Shown here: piece after piece, positions 11,406 to 23,195 of the stretch
Position numbering within the stretch: the stretch's first letter is position 1
Layout: the number at the start of each line of letters is the position of its first letter
Source: Histoplasma ohiense
Taxonomy: Eukaryota; Ascomycota; Eurotiomycetes; Onygenales; Ajellomycetaceae
Direction of reading: 5' to 3'
Assembly (NCBI GenBank): GCA_017607445.1
Contig: JAEVHH010000001.1
Span: 1,302,001 to 1,366,000, forward strand
Length of the DNA stretch: 64,000 nucleotides
Translations under genes and position numbers: made by a program
The notes under the pieces: generated by a model
Told to the model about the DNA's origin: nothing
The model's database searches: none
What the model saw: the letters and a program-made list of their open reading frames with translations, nothing else

Positions 11406-14085
11406 ATGGCTTCGGCGGGCAAGGCCAACTTTGACGATTCTAGACGAACCACCGGGTCGCCGAAGCTGAAAGGTCGTGGTATGTATCCGGGCTCATGCAT
11501 CTCTCTACGGTCCCTGCCTTTTCTCTAGATCAGTTGATTGCCTAAGCAATGAATCCCGTTGTTTAGACGCATGTGCAGCTGCAAATACTTTTACTGACTG
11601 TTTTCGTCAACCCCAGAAAATGCGAAAGACACCCTGTGCCGTAACGTGACAATCTACGGTCGATGTCGATATGAAGATAAAGGTGCCAGGAACCGCATAT
11701 GAATATCTTGGGTCTCGTTCGGAACGTCACTGATTGAATCGTGTTGAAGGTTGCGCATTTAACCATGACCCGCACCGGGGTAACGCCCCGCACAACACTG
11801 AAAGGTTCGCTAGGCAATATTTCCTGTCGCATCTCATGCTGAGGGCTCATTCGGTTCGCTGATATTAGCAGCAGCAAGAAACGACTCAATGTCGACTCGC
11901 CTAGCTTTACCCCTTCGCTTTTGAATGGCTCAGCGGGACCCAAAAAGCCCGCAGCCACAACTACCATTTCCCCAAAGGCTGCCAGCGCAGCTCCGTTTCT
12001 TCCCAAAGGCATAATCTCACGTGCGATGCTACCTCCCTAGAGCAAGCAATTGTAGCGTACTTTAATTGACAGCGGGCCCCAGGATCGAATGCCTCTACAC
12101 CTCCTGTTCTCCAAGATACTTCTACTCCGGAATGGATTGTCGCAGATATCCCAGATTTTGTACCGCAAGGATTCGATACAGGACAAGTGGTAAGATGCCC
12201 CTTTCCCTTTTTTGAAAATTTCTATCTCTAGATCACCTCTGTAGCATGCTGTGGATTGGGAGCATTTTAGCCTTGTATGCTTGGATATTTCAATTATTAT
12301 CAATATCGCCCTTTTTTGTTTATTATTATTCGAACGAATCCGTAGAATGATACTATTTGTCACCGCTGCCGGGTACTAACATGTTCAGGACACTTTACAG
12401 GGCAACGGCAATGGAGGAATACCAGCAGTCGCTTTCGATCCCTACATCGGACCTTCCACCGCCCAATTAACAACTCAGAGTGCAGTGGGCCCTCAAGTTA
12501 CGCCAAACCCATACGCCCACGATCCCACTGCTTTAGGCGCAGCAGCATACTTCGGACCTCAAAACACCTTTCAACAACCGGTATGTCCGTTTCATTTGGC
12601 CTGTAAACCAACTTGCAATATTAACGCACGATAGGTTCAATACCATCTCTACGCACCCATCGGACCACATAACTCAAATATATTAGGCTACCAAAGGAAT
12701 GTCCATGATTTGTTCCTCCCAAACGATTTCCGGGAGGAATTACAAAAGAAGGCAGCGGCTACACTACAGACTCTTCCCAGTATGTCTCTGCAGCACACAA
12801 CTAATCCCTATTCTAATACGTCACCGCCTTGCTAATTCCCTGAAGACTCTCAACTTCCGACACAATTAGACCATTTTCACTCCTTGGTGCCTCTCGATCT
12901 TTCCTACCAGAAAAATGCGGCGATTTTTGGCTACCCTAGTTGGGTATATAAGGCTCAATCGAGTAAAGATGCCAACTTCTACGCTCTCAGGAGACTCGAA
13001 GGTTTGCTTAACAAAATATTCCGCCTATCGACCCACAGCTTATGTCATTTTAAACAGGTTTCCGTTTGACCAGCGAAAAGGCCATTCGATCAGTCCAAAA
13101 TTGGAAACGAGTATGCAACGGCAGCGTAGTCACAGTCCATGACGCTTTTACAACCCGTTGCTTCCAGGACAGCTCCCTAATAATTGTCACTGACTACCAC
13201 CCTTTGTCAAAAACGTTGGCGGAACACCACCTTGGTGGTCCCAGCCGATATCAGGCTCGCCAAACCGGAACACATATCCCCGAGCAAATCCTATGGAGCT
13301 ATGTAACTCAAATTGCATCTGCCTTGAAGGCAATTCATAGCGTAGGGTTGGCAGCACGAGTGATCGATCCTAGTAAGATTTTGCTGACAGGGAAAAATCG
13401 CATCCGGCTTAATGCGTGTGCAATTCTGGACGTTGTACAGCATGACTCCCAACGGTCGATCACAGACCTCCAAAGTCAAGACCTAGTAAATTTTGGCCAA
13501 CTGATTATCACTCTGGGAGCAAACTCACCATCCGTCATGCACAATCCGACAAAAGCCATGGAACATTTTACTCGCGCATATACTCCTCAATTGAAGAATT
13601 CTATCTTCTGGCTATTGAGCGCCTTACAAAAAGATCAGGAACGCAACATCGATCTCTTCGTCACCGGCATCTCCTCCCAGCTCATATCTACTTTTGACTC
13701 CGCCCTCCACCTCGATGACGAACTCACCTCCGATCTCAGCCGGGAGCTCGAAAATGGGCGCCTCGTTCGCTTGCTTACCAAACTCAATTTCATCAATGAA
13801 CGTCCCGAATACGACCACGACCCCCAATGGGCCGAAAATGGAGAGCGCTATGTCCTCAAACTATTTCGCGACTATGTGTTTCACCAGATTGACGCGCAAA
13901 ATCTACCGGTTGTCGACCTGGGGCATGTACTTACCTGCCTGAACAAGTTGGATGCAGGGACCGAAGAAAAGGTCACGCTGGTTAGTCGAGACGAGCAAAG
14001 TTGTTTTATTGTTAGTTACAAGGAGTTGAAGAAGGCGGTGGAATCATCCTTCCAAGCGTTGACGAAACATCCGAGGAGGGCCTAA
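11406..14085 (+). CDS. PAN3: PAN2-PAN3 deadenylase regulatory subunit Pan3
   Basis: Nine exons: 11406-11478, 11617-11682, 11750-11804, 11869-12020, 12083-12189, 12389-12580, 12635-12779, 12846-13001, 13058-14085; 657 residues. Pan3 binds poly(A) and Pab1 and recruits the Pan2 exonuclease for the first phase of mRNA poly(A) shortening. Seen: a CCCH zinc finger with C32, C41, C48 and H52; a PAM2-like Pab1-binding segment around ADIPDFVPQGF; a pseudokinase domain starting near YHLYAPIGPHN and containing YPSWVYKAQSSKD and LAARVIDPSKILLTGKNRI, where kinase catalytic residues are degenerate as in all Pan3; then a helical segment and the C-terminal knob domain. All introns are GT..AG and phase-consistent. 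The exon 4 acceptor (11868) is ambiguous: three successive AGs (TAGCAGCAG) all keep frame. Length matches filamentous-fungal Pan3. Confidence 0.93.
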
Positions 14086-15071
14086 GACCGGTGAATATTG
14101 AGTTTGCTCTGTGGGTTTTAAGGCTTTTTGGTGCGATTTATCGACATGAGCTGTTGGGTGTTTCTTTTTTTTTTTTTTTTGTTGTTGTGCATTCCCACAT
14201 CTCCACCCACCCCACACCGCTATTATATATATATAAATATACCCGTCTCTTCATTCGCGTTTGGGGATGGTGCGGGATGGGGATGGTAGGGTTTGGATTT
14301 CAGGGAATCATGAAATGGATTGGGGTGTTGGATTAGACTCCGATTGGAGTTGGGATTTAGCGTGATTATCAGATAGGATTGGACGGAGGAAGGGAAGCAA
14401 AAAAAAAAAAAAAAAGAAAAGAAAAACAGGGCACATAACTCAAGAAAAAAAAAGGAGGACATCTAGTTGTTGAGTCTTTCCGTCAACTTGTGATGGTTGG
14501 TTTTTCACTGGGTATGGGCTAGCTATCTACAGCGCGATCTTAGGTCCAGATAGGTAAAATTCTTATATGGTGGGGAGATAGTTATACGGCATTCAATAAC
14601 GCAGATATGGAGTAGCAAATAAGTCAGTTAATGCAAATGAGGTTTATAATTGTATACTTAATAGTTTGTAATCACATAAGTTTCTATCAGCAGAAGGAAA
14701 GAAAAAGAGAGAAAAAAAGCTAAAATCACAGTAACTATAACTAGCATATTTTAGAAAGGGAATTATTCGATAGGGTAGGTAATAAGTAATATAATACATT
14801 TTTTAAATCCCAGCAACGGCACAGAGAGATGCAAGCAACGCCATTTACAAAACCAAGAAAAGCAGATGAACGAGTAAGGGAGAGAGAGAGAGAGCCCAAA
14901 GCTACGAGAGGGCGGAAGGCATCATTTTACCCCATCATTCATTCACATCCACATTTTCCAAGCATTCCCCCCCTTCCCTTTCCCTTCACCTACTTACTAC
15001 TCAACGAGTCGAACTGGGAAAAAAAAAAGAAAGAAAGAAAAGAAAAGAAAAAAAAACAACAAACGTAACAT
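14086..15071. other. Convergent intergenic region, no gene
   Basis: Nearly 1 kb between the PAN3 and LSM7 stop codons. It contains a T15-17 run near 14165-14180, a TATATA patch near 14224, an A17 run near 14399-14415, a GA run near 14880-14894 and A-rich DNA from 15018 to 15058. AT-rich and without coding signal; it should hold both polyadenylation regions. Confidence 0.6.
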
Positions 15072-16180
15072 TCACTCGTCTCCCGCCTGCAGGAACGGAT
15101 TGGCGATCTCCTCGCTGCCATCGACGGGCGAGATGAGCACGAGCAACGTACCACGCGCAACAATGAGGCCAAGGGAGCGGGTTGTTTGATTACCCTCGTC
15201 GTCTGCGCCAGGAGGGAGGGAAGGGGGTAGAGTTAGATATAGTTAGTTCGTTCATGTTGAAGCTTTGGGATGGCTGGCTGGAGCAGATGAGGGCTGATGG
15301 AAGGGATGTAAAAGATATTCGATATGTAGTTACTTACCGCGCATAACTTCCCTTACGTCATCGAGGACGAGGTTCATGAGCTGGTCGTAGCCCTTGAGGG
15401 TGCCGGTGACTGGAAGGGGAATGGATTCGGTTAGCTCGATCGACATTATTGATTTTTCTCAATAGGACGGTGGGCGATGCATAGCAATGGGTGATATTGG
15501 GTGTAAGGAGAAGGTGGCATGGGCGTGGGGGGGAGGGCACATTGCCCGCCCGGAGCATGTTTCAGGATCTCCTCCATTGAAACAGAAGATACGGGACTTT
15601 TTTGAAGGATGAGAGAGTCGGTACTGCAGCAGTACCGATGGTTGCCATTTTCAACAGAAAAGGTGTGGTGGGGTAATAAATGTTCAGGAGAATCGCAAAC
15701 GAGCAACCCTCTCCACCAAGGCGGATTTTAACAAAGGTAGAAGCACGAACCATAATAGAAGAAAGCGGAAATGAAAGAACTAGCATAGAAAAGAAAATAG
15801 AGATACTAAAATAACAAATAATACAAAATACAAAAAAAAAAAAAAAAAAAAGGTGAACTAAACTAACCTTCTCTCCCCCCATTGAACTTCACACAAACCT
15901 CCTTCTCCATATACTTCGTCAGGTCCAAAATATTCTCTTTCTTCGGCTTCTCCTGCTGCTGCTGCTGTCCGCCTTGCCCGCCTTGCCCGCCTCCTTGCCC
16001 TCCACCCTGCTGTTGCTGATGATGATGCTGATGCTGATGCTGGTGATGTTGATACGATGCACCGCCACCCACGCCGCCACCTCGCTGGCTCCGGTAGCCA
16101 TAGCCGCCTGCACCACCAGCTCGGCCTCCGCCGCGTCCACCACCCCGGGGACCGCCCCGGAAGGAGCTGCGTTCAGACAT
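15072..16180 (-). CDS. LSM7: U6 snRNA-associated Sm-like protein LSm7
   Basis: Three exons, complement(15072..15202, 15338..15409, 15868..16180), 171 residues. LSm7 is part of the Lsm1-7 ring (mRNA decapping) and the Lsm2-8 ring (U6 snRNA 3' end). Seen: the Sm1 motif from ENILDLTKYM through VKFNGGREVTGTLKGYDQ and VLDDV, then Sm2 in SLGLIVARGTLLVLISPVDG. The splice phases (1 and 1) restore this sequence exactly. Unusual is the first exon: about 85 residues of low complexity precede the Sm fold, namely an RGG block (GGPRGGGRGGGRAGGAGGYG), a His/Gln tract and a GGQ/Q5 tract. Yeast and human LSm7 are only about 103-115 residues. Intron 1 (15410-15867) carries an A-rich run on the plus strand at about 15833-15851. 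Confidence 0.93.
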
Positions 16181-16875
16181 GATTGCGGGGATTACGGGGG
16201 CAGCGGGGGGGGGGGGTTTGTCGATGATTGAAGCGGGGTTGATTGTGAATTGCGATTTGTCCCTTTTTGTTGTGCCCGTGCCCTGAGGAAGTTAAAGGCG
16301 GGGGGGCGGGGTGGAGGTTGGAGGTTGTGGGAAAAGGTGGGTTGTTTTTGTGAGTTTGATTTATGATGGATGGATGGATGGATACTGTTTGGTTTTGGCG
16401 GAGGAAAGGCTTTTGGTTTTTGGGTGGTGTGTGGATTTATGTTTCGAGTGCGTTGACTTTTCGGGAGCTTGGTTTGTTTTTTTTCCTCCTTGACTTCAAC
16501 AAAGTATATATAAACTGTGCACGCAATGATACCAACCACATCCATGTATCCCCCGCCCTCTTCCTTTTCTTTCGGAGATTTCTAAGTGCGGGCAAAGTGG
16601 AAAATACAAGAGATGCAAGGAGATATTAAAAGCCGTAAAGGAAAATCAATATAAGAAAAAAGATCGTGGTTCGTTGCTAGCCCTCTTGCCTGGTTACCAA
16701 GTACTAATAGCATTCATTCATTGTAGGTCATGAGCTTCGCAGCGGGGACGGAAGTTCCGTCCACTCAACTCTGATACGGATTCCGCTGGGATGAGGATAT
16801 GTTATTTATGAAACATACCAGAGGCATGCGGGTGTTACTTGTAAGTACCCAATGATATGATTTAGAGTGATCTGA

Positions 16876-16911
<36 letters not shown>

Positions 16912-17100
16912 AATTACCCCAGAGAGCATATATATGTCACTAGAACAATTACAAAAGAAAAAGAAGAAAACAACCAGAGCAGTCTATTCAATGGGGAACT
17001 AGCGGTCAATAAAATCCTAAAGGAGAACGAGAAACAACACGGAGTAGAGTAGCTCAGTCAGTATCTCGGCCCGCAACCCGGGTAACGGAGCACTGGCGCT
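16181..17100. promoter_or_regulatory. LSM7 upstream region and AAA ATPase 3' flank
   Basis: About 920 bp between two minus-strand genes. Immediately upstream of the LSM7 ATG lies a G10 run (about 16207-16216). A GATG tetranucleotide repeat is at about 16365-16382 and a (GT)n run at 16878-16910. Open frames here are repeat-driven. The LSM7-proximal half should be its promoter and 5' UTR. Confidence 0.5.
16878..16910. repeat. (GT)n microsatellite
   Basis: About 16 uninterrupted GT units. Confidence 0.95.
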
Positions 17101-19541
17101 CTAGTCATACAGTTCTTTCGGCGTTGTATGATCCCGCTTCAGGCTGTTGGGAGCCGTGACCTTAATCCCGCTCTCAATTCGCGACAACGTCATATCATAT
17201 CCCTTATAGTCGCACCAGGACTTGGCCATCTTCGCCGCATTCTTAATCTCTCTGCCATTCAGCTGCCACATAGCCAGCTCCTTCAGATCCTCGTCCGTGA
17301 TTTCTTTCATCACACTCCTTACTTCTTGCTCCCCATCTACATCCTCGCCAGGGCGCGGCGCCATGGGCGGCATTCTTTCCAGGAACTTCCGCCATACGGC
17401 CTCGCGCGTCTCTGGAGTGAGGGGGCTGAATAGAAGGTGCAGATTGAGGCGCGATCGGAAGGCAGTGTCGATGGTCTCGTATAGATTGGTCGTCAGGAAG
17501 ATGATGCCTCGGTAGTATTCTAGTTCACGCAGGAAGATCGAGACAAGTTCGTTGCGCGCGATGTCGTTGGGATGGCGCTCGGACATGAAGACATCGGCTT
17601 CGTCGAGCAGGATTACCGCGTCCCATTCGATAGCCATTTCAAAGACTCTCTTAATCTTCGGGCCAAGTTCGCTGGCTAGGATTCCCAGATCCTCCGCTTG
17701 GAGGTAGAAGAGTGGCCGGCGGCATCTGTCGGCCACTGATTGTACGCCAAAAAATGGCACAGTTAGCGAGCGGCCTTCATGCTCTTATCGTGTTGGAGAA
17801 GGGGTATCATTTACTCACCCGCTTCCGCAGTCAGTGTTTTCCCGGTGCCAGGAGGCCCGCTCAAGAGGATATTCAGTCCCTGGCCTAGGGAAGTAGACAG
17901 TTAAGTTAGTAATGGTAGTTTCATCTTCCAAATGCATGAGCTTCAACTAACCTTTCCCTGCGATGACGTCATCATCACGGCGCTGTGTCCCATGGTGATT
18001 CTCAACAAAGGATAGAACTAGATCTTTCTGTTGCTTGTCGTACACTAGATGTTCGTAAGCTTCATCGTTCCATTCCACAGGCTTGAGTTCGTCAACGTAG
18101 AAATTCACTAAAAATAGCGTCAGCTGATGTTACGCAACAGCACTTTCTTATAGATCGGACAACCATACACCACTCTTTGTTTCTCAGCGCATATCCGTGA
18201 ACTATATGTTGTAGGAGAGCCATGTCATCGCCAATTTCGAGCATTTCCTCCTTGTTCTTGCGTTGTTCCTCCTCCGAAAGATAAATTTTTGTAGACGGCG
18301 AGCCATTCTCGAGGAGCGTGCTTCGGCTGGAGGCGGGATCATTGGGATCCGCATCCTCCACGGGCTTCAGAACTCGTTTGAGTACCAATTTCTTATGATA
18401 TTCGGGGTCTTTCATTTCCTTCATTGGTTGTTTCAATTGATATTTGTAATATCCTCTGGCGTCGATAAGGATTCTGCCATCAACCTAAACAAGAAAATAT
18501 TAGCGGCGGCTTTCGCAAAGCCTTGACTAGGTATCTTAAGTCGCATACATTGTGCCTTTTCCCCTCAGAATCAATTGCAATATCCGTGTAGGTCTTATAT
18601 TGAAGACCCTGTAGTTCAAGAACATTCGTAGCCCTAGCCTTCAACCTCGCAATGACGGCAGCTGGATTTTCGTGGAACCGCAACGGGTAATGAGGAAGCT
18701 GTGTGATGGGCAAATTTCCGGCGAACATTGGAATTTTCAAAGCCATTTCCTTCCAGATAAAGTTCTCGCCATCGAAAATAATGATCTTACACCTGATGGA
18801 AAGGTGTTGCCTAAGCGCTTCGGTTTCGTATGTGGCGTCCAAAACCTTTGTCAGAACTTCTCGATTGTTTTCCCAACTGTACACATAGGAGCCCCTGGGA
18901 AAGTAGGTCCATGCGAGACGCCATGACACAAGGCCGCTGTCCTGCAAGCGTTTAACACGGAATTTTGTCTGAGAGAAAATGTCTCCCATGAGCTTCACCA
19001 GGAGTTCCAGGTGAGCTTTGAGGGCACTGCCTTGTTCTGCCTTCCTGTAGAGCTCAATAACCTCATCCGATCGAAAATATAGGGCGCTGAAAGGTTCCTC
19101 GAATTTCGCAGTTTCCGTCCCTTCGAGATACACTTCGTCCTCCTTCAGGGTATCCTTGAGCGCTGAGACTAGAATCGGGCTTTGGATATCAAGAGAGTGG
19201 TACTTTAGACTAAAACGGCCAGACATCACCGGTTTGGAATGGTCTTTGACTTTGTAAACGACAATGGCCACACGGTCGTTTTCCTTCGCGGCCTTTTTGC
19301 TGAGCTGCTGTCGCGGTGGATAGTCCTGCCAGTCAAAGTAGGTCATGGTGCTATTTCTTCCCTCGTATAGCGTCTTAACAACGGCGGACAACCCTTGCTC
19401 TGGCTCCTTTTCATGCGGTCCCGGGGACTTTGGGTCATCACAGGACGCGTCCGGAGAGGACATCATTGAAATAGCATTGTGTCGAGCATCCGTCATCTTA
19501 CACCTCCATTTCCAAAGGGTTTCGGAAACATCCACCCTCAT
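17101..19541 (-). CDS. AAA+ family ATPase (fungal DUF7025-type N-terminal region)
   Basis: Five exons, complement(17101..17735, 17819..17884, 17952..18107, 18169..18484, 18549..19541); 721 residues if translation starts at 19541, 706 from the in-frame ATG at 19496. I cannot decide between them. Introns are GT..AG and keep phase. The N-terminal half holds the region typical of fungal AAA ATPases of unknown role (YFPRGSYVYSWENN, then VDGRILIDARGYYKYQ). The C-terminal AAA module shows Walker A GPPGTGKT (about 498-505), Walker B VILLDEAD (about 551-558), a sensor-like FLTTN and an arginine finger in AFRSRLNLHL. No signal peptide or membrane span. Substrate is unknown; such proteins resemble neither Bcs1 nor Cdc48 in domain order. 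Name by family only. Confidence 0.85.
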
Positions 19542-21710
19542 TTTCGAGGGGGGGAGCGCCGAAGAGCTGGAGAGCTTTTGAAGGGGGGCGAAATAGTGGG
19601 TATCGACGACTCCAGCTAGCAGCTGGGGGTTCGTCTAGCTGGGGATGAAGTCGCAGGCCTATACGTACCAAGTTGTAGACGAGAACAAACGGCCGACAAA
19701 AATAAAAGGGAAGATTTCTTGCCGATGTCAAAAGGAGAGAAAGGTCTTCCTCGAAGAGACGATGAAAATCGAAAGGGATAGAGTAAGATTTTTAAATAGA
19801 AAGCTTAGGGTGGAGGGGCCGGTTGCAGCTTCACCTCGCTGGGCGCATTCTCGCTGCCTTCGCTGTGCTAAAGGAGTGCTCACGGAGACAGCTCACTCAC
19901 GCCCACAGAATTGCGCTGGAGGCTTTTCGAGCACCGCCGGCCATTGGAGGATGAGACATGTCCGAGGCAGAATCCCCGTTGCCCCACAGATGAACCCGCC
20001 GCCGTCTTTGGCTGCTTCGTTTCTCCATGTTCTCTGAAACTTCCTGGGCCTAGGGCAGTGTTGCTTCTCACAGCGAGCCACAAGCTCCAGGCTGTCACAT
20101 TTGGCAGGAAACTTTGTGGGGGAGGCGGCTTACAGCTGGTGAGTGGCTTGCTTGGTCGCGACTCCTGCGGCAGCCCGCATCCTGTCCTGTACAGTGTTGC
20201 ACAGTACATTCCAGGCTGGAGGCTTGCTCCAGCAGGCAGCTTGAAAAAAAAAATTTAGCGACAGCCATTGAAACAGGATATAACGAAGGCCAGAACTTTG
20301 GTGCCTGAGAAGCTCACAATCACTCAATGATTACGAAGGCTGCCTGTTGCAATATCTTTGCCAGAGCAAGGCATCGTCTTTCTTCCCCTCTGAAAGGGCT
20401 TCGCATGGAGCAGAGACAGCTCTTCAACTGTCTATCTATCAGCCTCTCTGCCTCATCTAAACCCCGGACTTGCATACAAGATCTCCGCACGGGGTTTCTG
20501 AGATGGTCGTCTTTTGTAAATGTTCAACCTCCTTCGTTGTGTTTTGTTCAAGACGCCCTGCGGGGGTGGGAGCGCGGTACGATCGCCAAGCAACGGCAGC
20601 ACCAGTCATCCCGAGATAGAAGGCAAGAATAGGCTTCAACTTGCCTGTTCCTCTTGGTACCTCTGGGGTCTCCCCCTGCTTCGGCGGTTAGTTAGTATCT
20701 TGTTAGTTAGTGACTTTAGTCGATGGTTGCGCGGCTCGTCCTTGTATCACCTAATCCGATCCGGCAGTTGGGGGGCTGGATGCGTCGTGGCTGTGGTGGC
20801 TGTGTCAGACCAGACCCCGGACGACACGTCTCCTGTATGGTACGGTTATGTACATGTACAGTACACACCTTGGTACTAGTATGCTATAAATATTACGGCC
20901 TGTCCAACGTTGGAATTCCTCCCTCCCACATACAAAACAAGGAGAGAAAAAGGAGGAGCAACTCCGTTCGACGAAGAGTATTTTTTGCTCGTATTTGTAT
21001 CTCCGCCGTACGGATTCCCGACTCCCAACTCCCAATCTCCTGTGAGTCGCAAATGCCATCTGGGCTATTTCCACCCCCACGCCGCCAAACCGGAGTGGTT
21101 GATGACGATGTATGTAACAAACCAGCCTGGCTACCCAGGGTGGCCCTTTAACCGACGGAACGTATTATTCTTTACGCATTCCTGACCAGGGACCGACAGC
21201 TGGCCTAGCAACACATAGTGGGGTGTCGAGTTGCCACCCCAGATGGAATACAGATGTCCAGCGTAGGTTGACAGATAGTTAGTCTGCCTCGGGACAAGAT
21301 TGTATATAATCCGTATGGATGGAAACATGTCACCATCCAAACCAGAGGCTCCAAAAAATTGCTCATCCCAAGGACGACAGTAACTGGTAACATACATCCA
21401 TACGTAGAGCTGTCTCGGTCCTGTAATCAATATTTCTCCCCCCCGCGCCTGGAACCTGGAAGTGGGACTTAGAATGGAGGTCGGCTACAGAGTAGGCCAG
21501 CGAGTGGCGGTGGTTGGGGGTGCAGCGGAACTAACCGGGCGGGATCGCCTCTTGGGTCCGGTATGGAAAGTCAAAATTACAGAACAGCGTGACATGGCGC
21601 CATATAATCGATCAGTCAGCGGCGGAGCGACGGAGATATCGCGTGGTTCGCAACCCCCCTTGGGGGCCTTTGTAAGTTTTAACCCAAGTCGCACACCCGT
21701 TCCCCTCCAC

Positions 21711-21771
21711 GCCCACACCCACACCCACACCCACACCCACACCTACACCCACACCTACACCCACACCTACA
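21711..21771. repeat. CCCACA/CCTACA hexamer minisatellite
   Basis: About ten units of CCCACA with three CCTACA variants. The C-rich strand resembles yeast C1-3A telomeric or Rap1-site sequence rather than the TTAGGG repeat of filamentous fungi, so it is not telomeric here. Confidence 0.9.
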
Positions 21772-22650
21772 CTCTCAGGCCAATGTCACAGTCAACTCTC
21801 CACCTCCGAAACAGTCAAATTGATGAAGGGGAGGGGGCGGAAATACCGGGCAGGACCCATGGATCCAGCATGACGGAGGGTTCATCCGCCGTAGAGATAG
21901 AGGTTAATACGAGTGGAGAGACCCGACAACACAACATACTTATCTATTCCTGAGAGCCCGTCCTCCCAAACCACGCCGCCGGTGCTCCGTAAAGAACCAT
22001 ACATAACCCGCAGTAATACGCCGTACCGCCAAATACCGACTTCCCGTCGCCGGGGGTCCTGCAATCCCGGCGAATCAGCGGGCGAGGAGGAGAGAGGAGA
22101 ATGGGCTAGTATTGCCACTGCAGCCACCTTGGCTATCACCACGCGCACATCCCACTCCTCGGAACCCCTCGCGGCCCCGGCTGGACTGTTGGGCTTTGTC
22201 GACTCTGGACTCTGGGCTCCGGCTGAGGGCCAACGGCCAGCACTTCCCCCACCCCCCTCCCTGAAATATGTGCATGTATATATGGCACTGCCTGCACTGC
22301 CTGGACTGCCTGCACTGCACACATCACGCCGCTTGGTGGCTCCCCTGGTGTCCTTTTCTTTCTTTTCTTTTTTTCTTTTTTTTCCCTTTCTTCTTTTCTG
22401 CCGTTGCTATCCCTCCCAGCGCGGGTGGTGTGACTCCGCAGGGGGTCTGCTAGCCATGTAGTTGAATTGTAAGGACCGCTGTCACCAATTCTGACTTCCC
22501 GCGCGCCCTTCGGCCTGACGGTGTCCCCTTGTTTCCACCGCCCACCAGGCCCTGTTTCCACTCCCCGCGCCTCCTCCCCGTTCCTCCCTTCCCTTTTTCT
22601 CCTCTCCTCGTCCTCCGCACATATCTCGCTCTCAGCTCCAACCTCAGCCT

Positions 22651-22690
22651 CCTCTCCCTCTTCCTCTCCCTCTTCCTCTCCCTCTTCCTC
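22651..22690. repeat. 12-mer pyrimidine repeat (CTCCCTCTTCCT)
   Basis: Three tandem copies within a longer pyrimidine-rich tract upstream of the Zn2Cys6 gene. Confidence 0.85.
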
Positions 22691-23195
22691 ATCTTCTTCT
22701 TCAACCCCCCTCAATCCTCTTCCGCTCTCTCAACCCCCCTCTACCTCCTCTACTCCATCTCTCTCCTCTTCAACTCCGTTCACTCTCTGTTTCCCCCTGC
22801 GATTCTTCATCTCCCCCCCCCCCCTCCCAAAGGACTTGGAGTTCATGAACTACCTGCGCAGACAAATTATAACATTAACAACTCCTCCCTTCAACTGTTC
22901 CCTTCTCTCTAGTCTCCCTCGTTGCCTCTGTGCAATCCATTAGCACACTCCAGCATTTCTTGTTTTCTTTCTTGCCCTTTTTTTTTTTTTGGTATGCTTT
23001 TTATTCCTTTGAGTTTGTCGCACGACTACTCAACGTTCTCCTTTCCCTCAAACCCCCACCCTTCTGCTTCGCCCCCTTCCTTGGTCCCTCTCAGCAGAGT
23101 ATGATATGAAGACATAACTACATCTGCTTCGCATTTGGGAAGCGGCGTGGAAGTTAATTCGTCTTGATCCCAGAGTCGACATCTTCTCCGTCGTA

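Larger units (their letters stand above)
19542..23195. promoter_or_regulatory. Long divergent intergenic region
   Basis: About 3.65 kb between two divergent start codons, with no recognisable gene on either strand. It contains several GTACAGTAC/TACATGTAC palindromes (20182-20210, 20849-20866), a CTATAAATATT element at 20884, a CCCACA minisatellite (21711-21771), and a strongly pyrimidine-rich tract from about 22330 to 23080 including a 12-mer CT repeat. Pyrimidine-rich DNA directly upstream of 23196 is typical of fungal promoters and long 5' leaders. Long open frames here (up to 192 codons) are composition-driven. Confidence 0.55.

Noticed and set aside
21711..21771. Possible interstitial telomere repeat
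   Set aside because: The unit is CCCACA rather than CCCTAA, so it is not the filamentous-fungal telomere sequence.
22136..22714. 192-codon minus-strand frame with an EEGEEEGEE-type tract
   Set aside because: It is only the reverse of the pyrimidine-rich upstream region of the Zn2Cys6 gene; the Glu/Arg content follows from the repeat.
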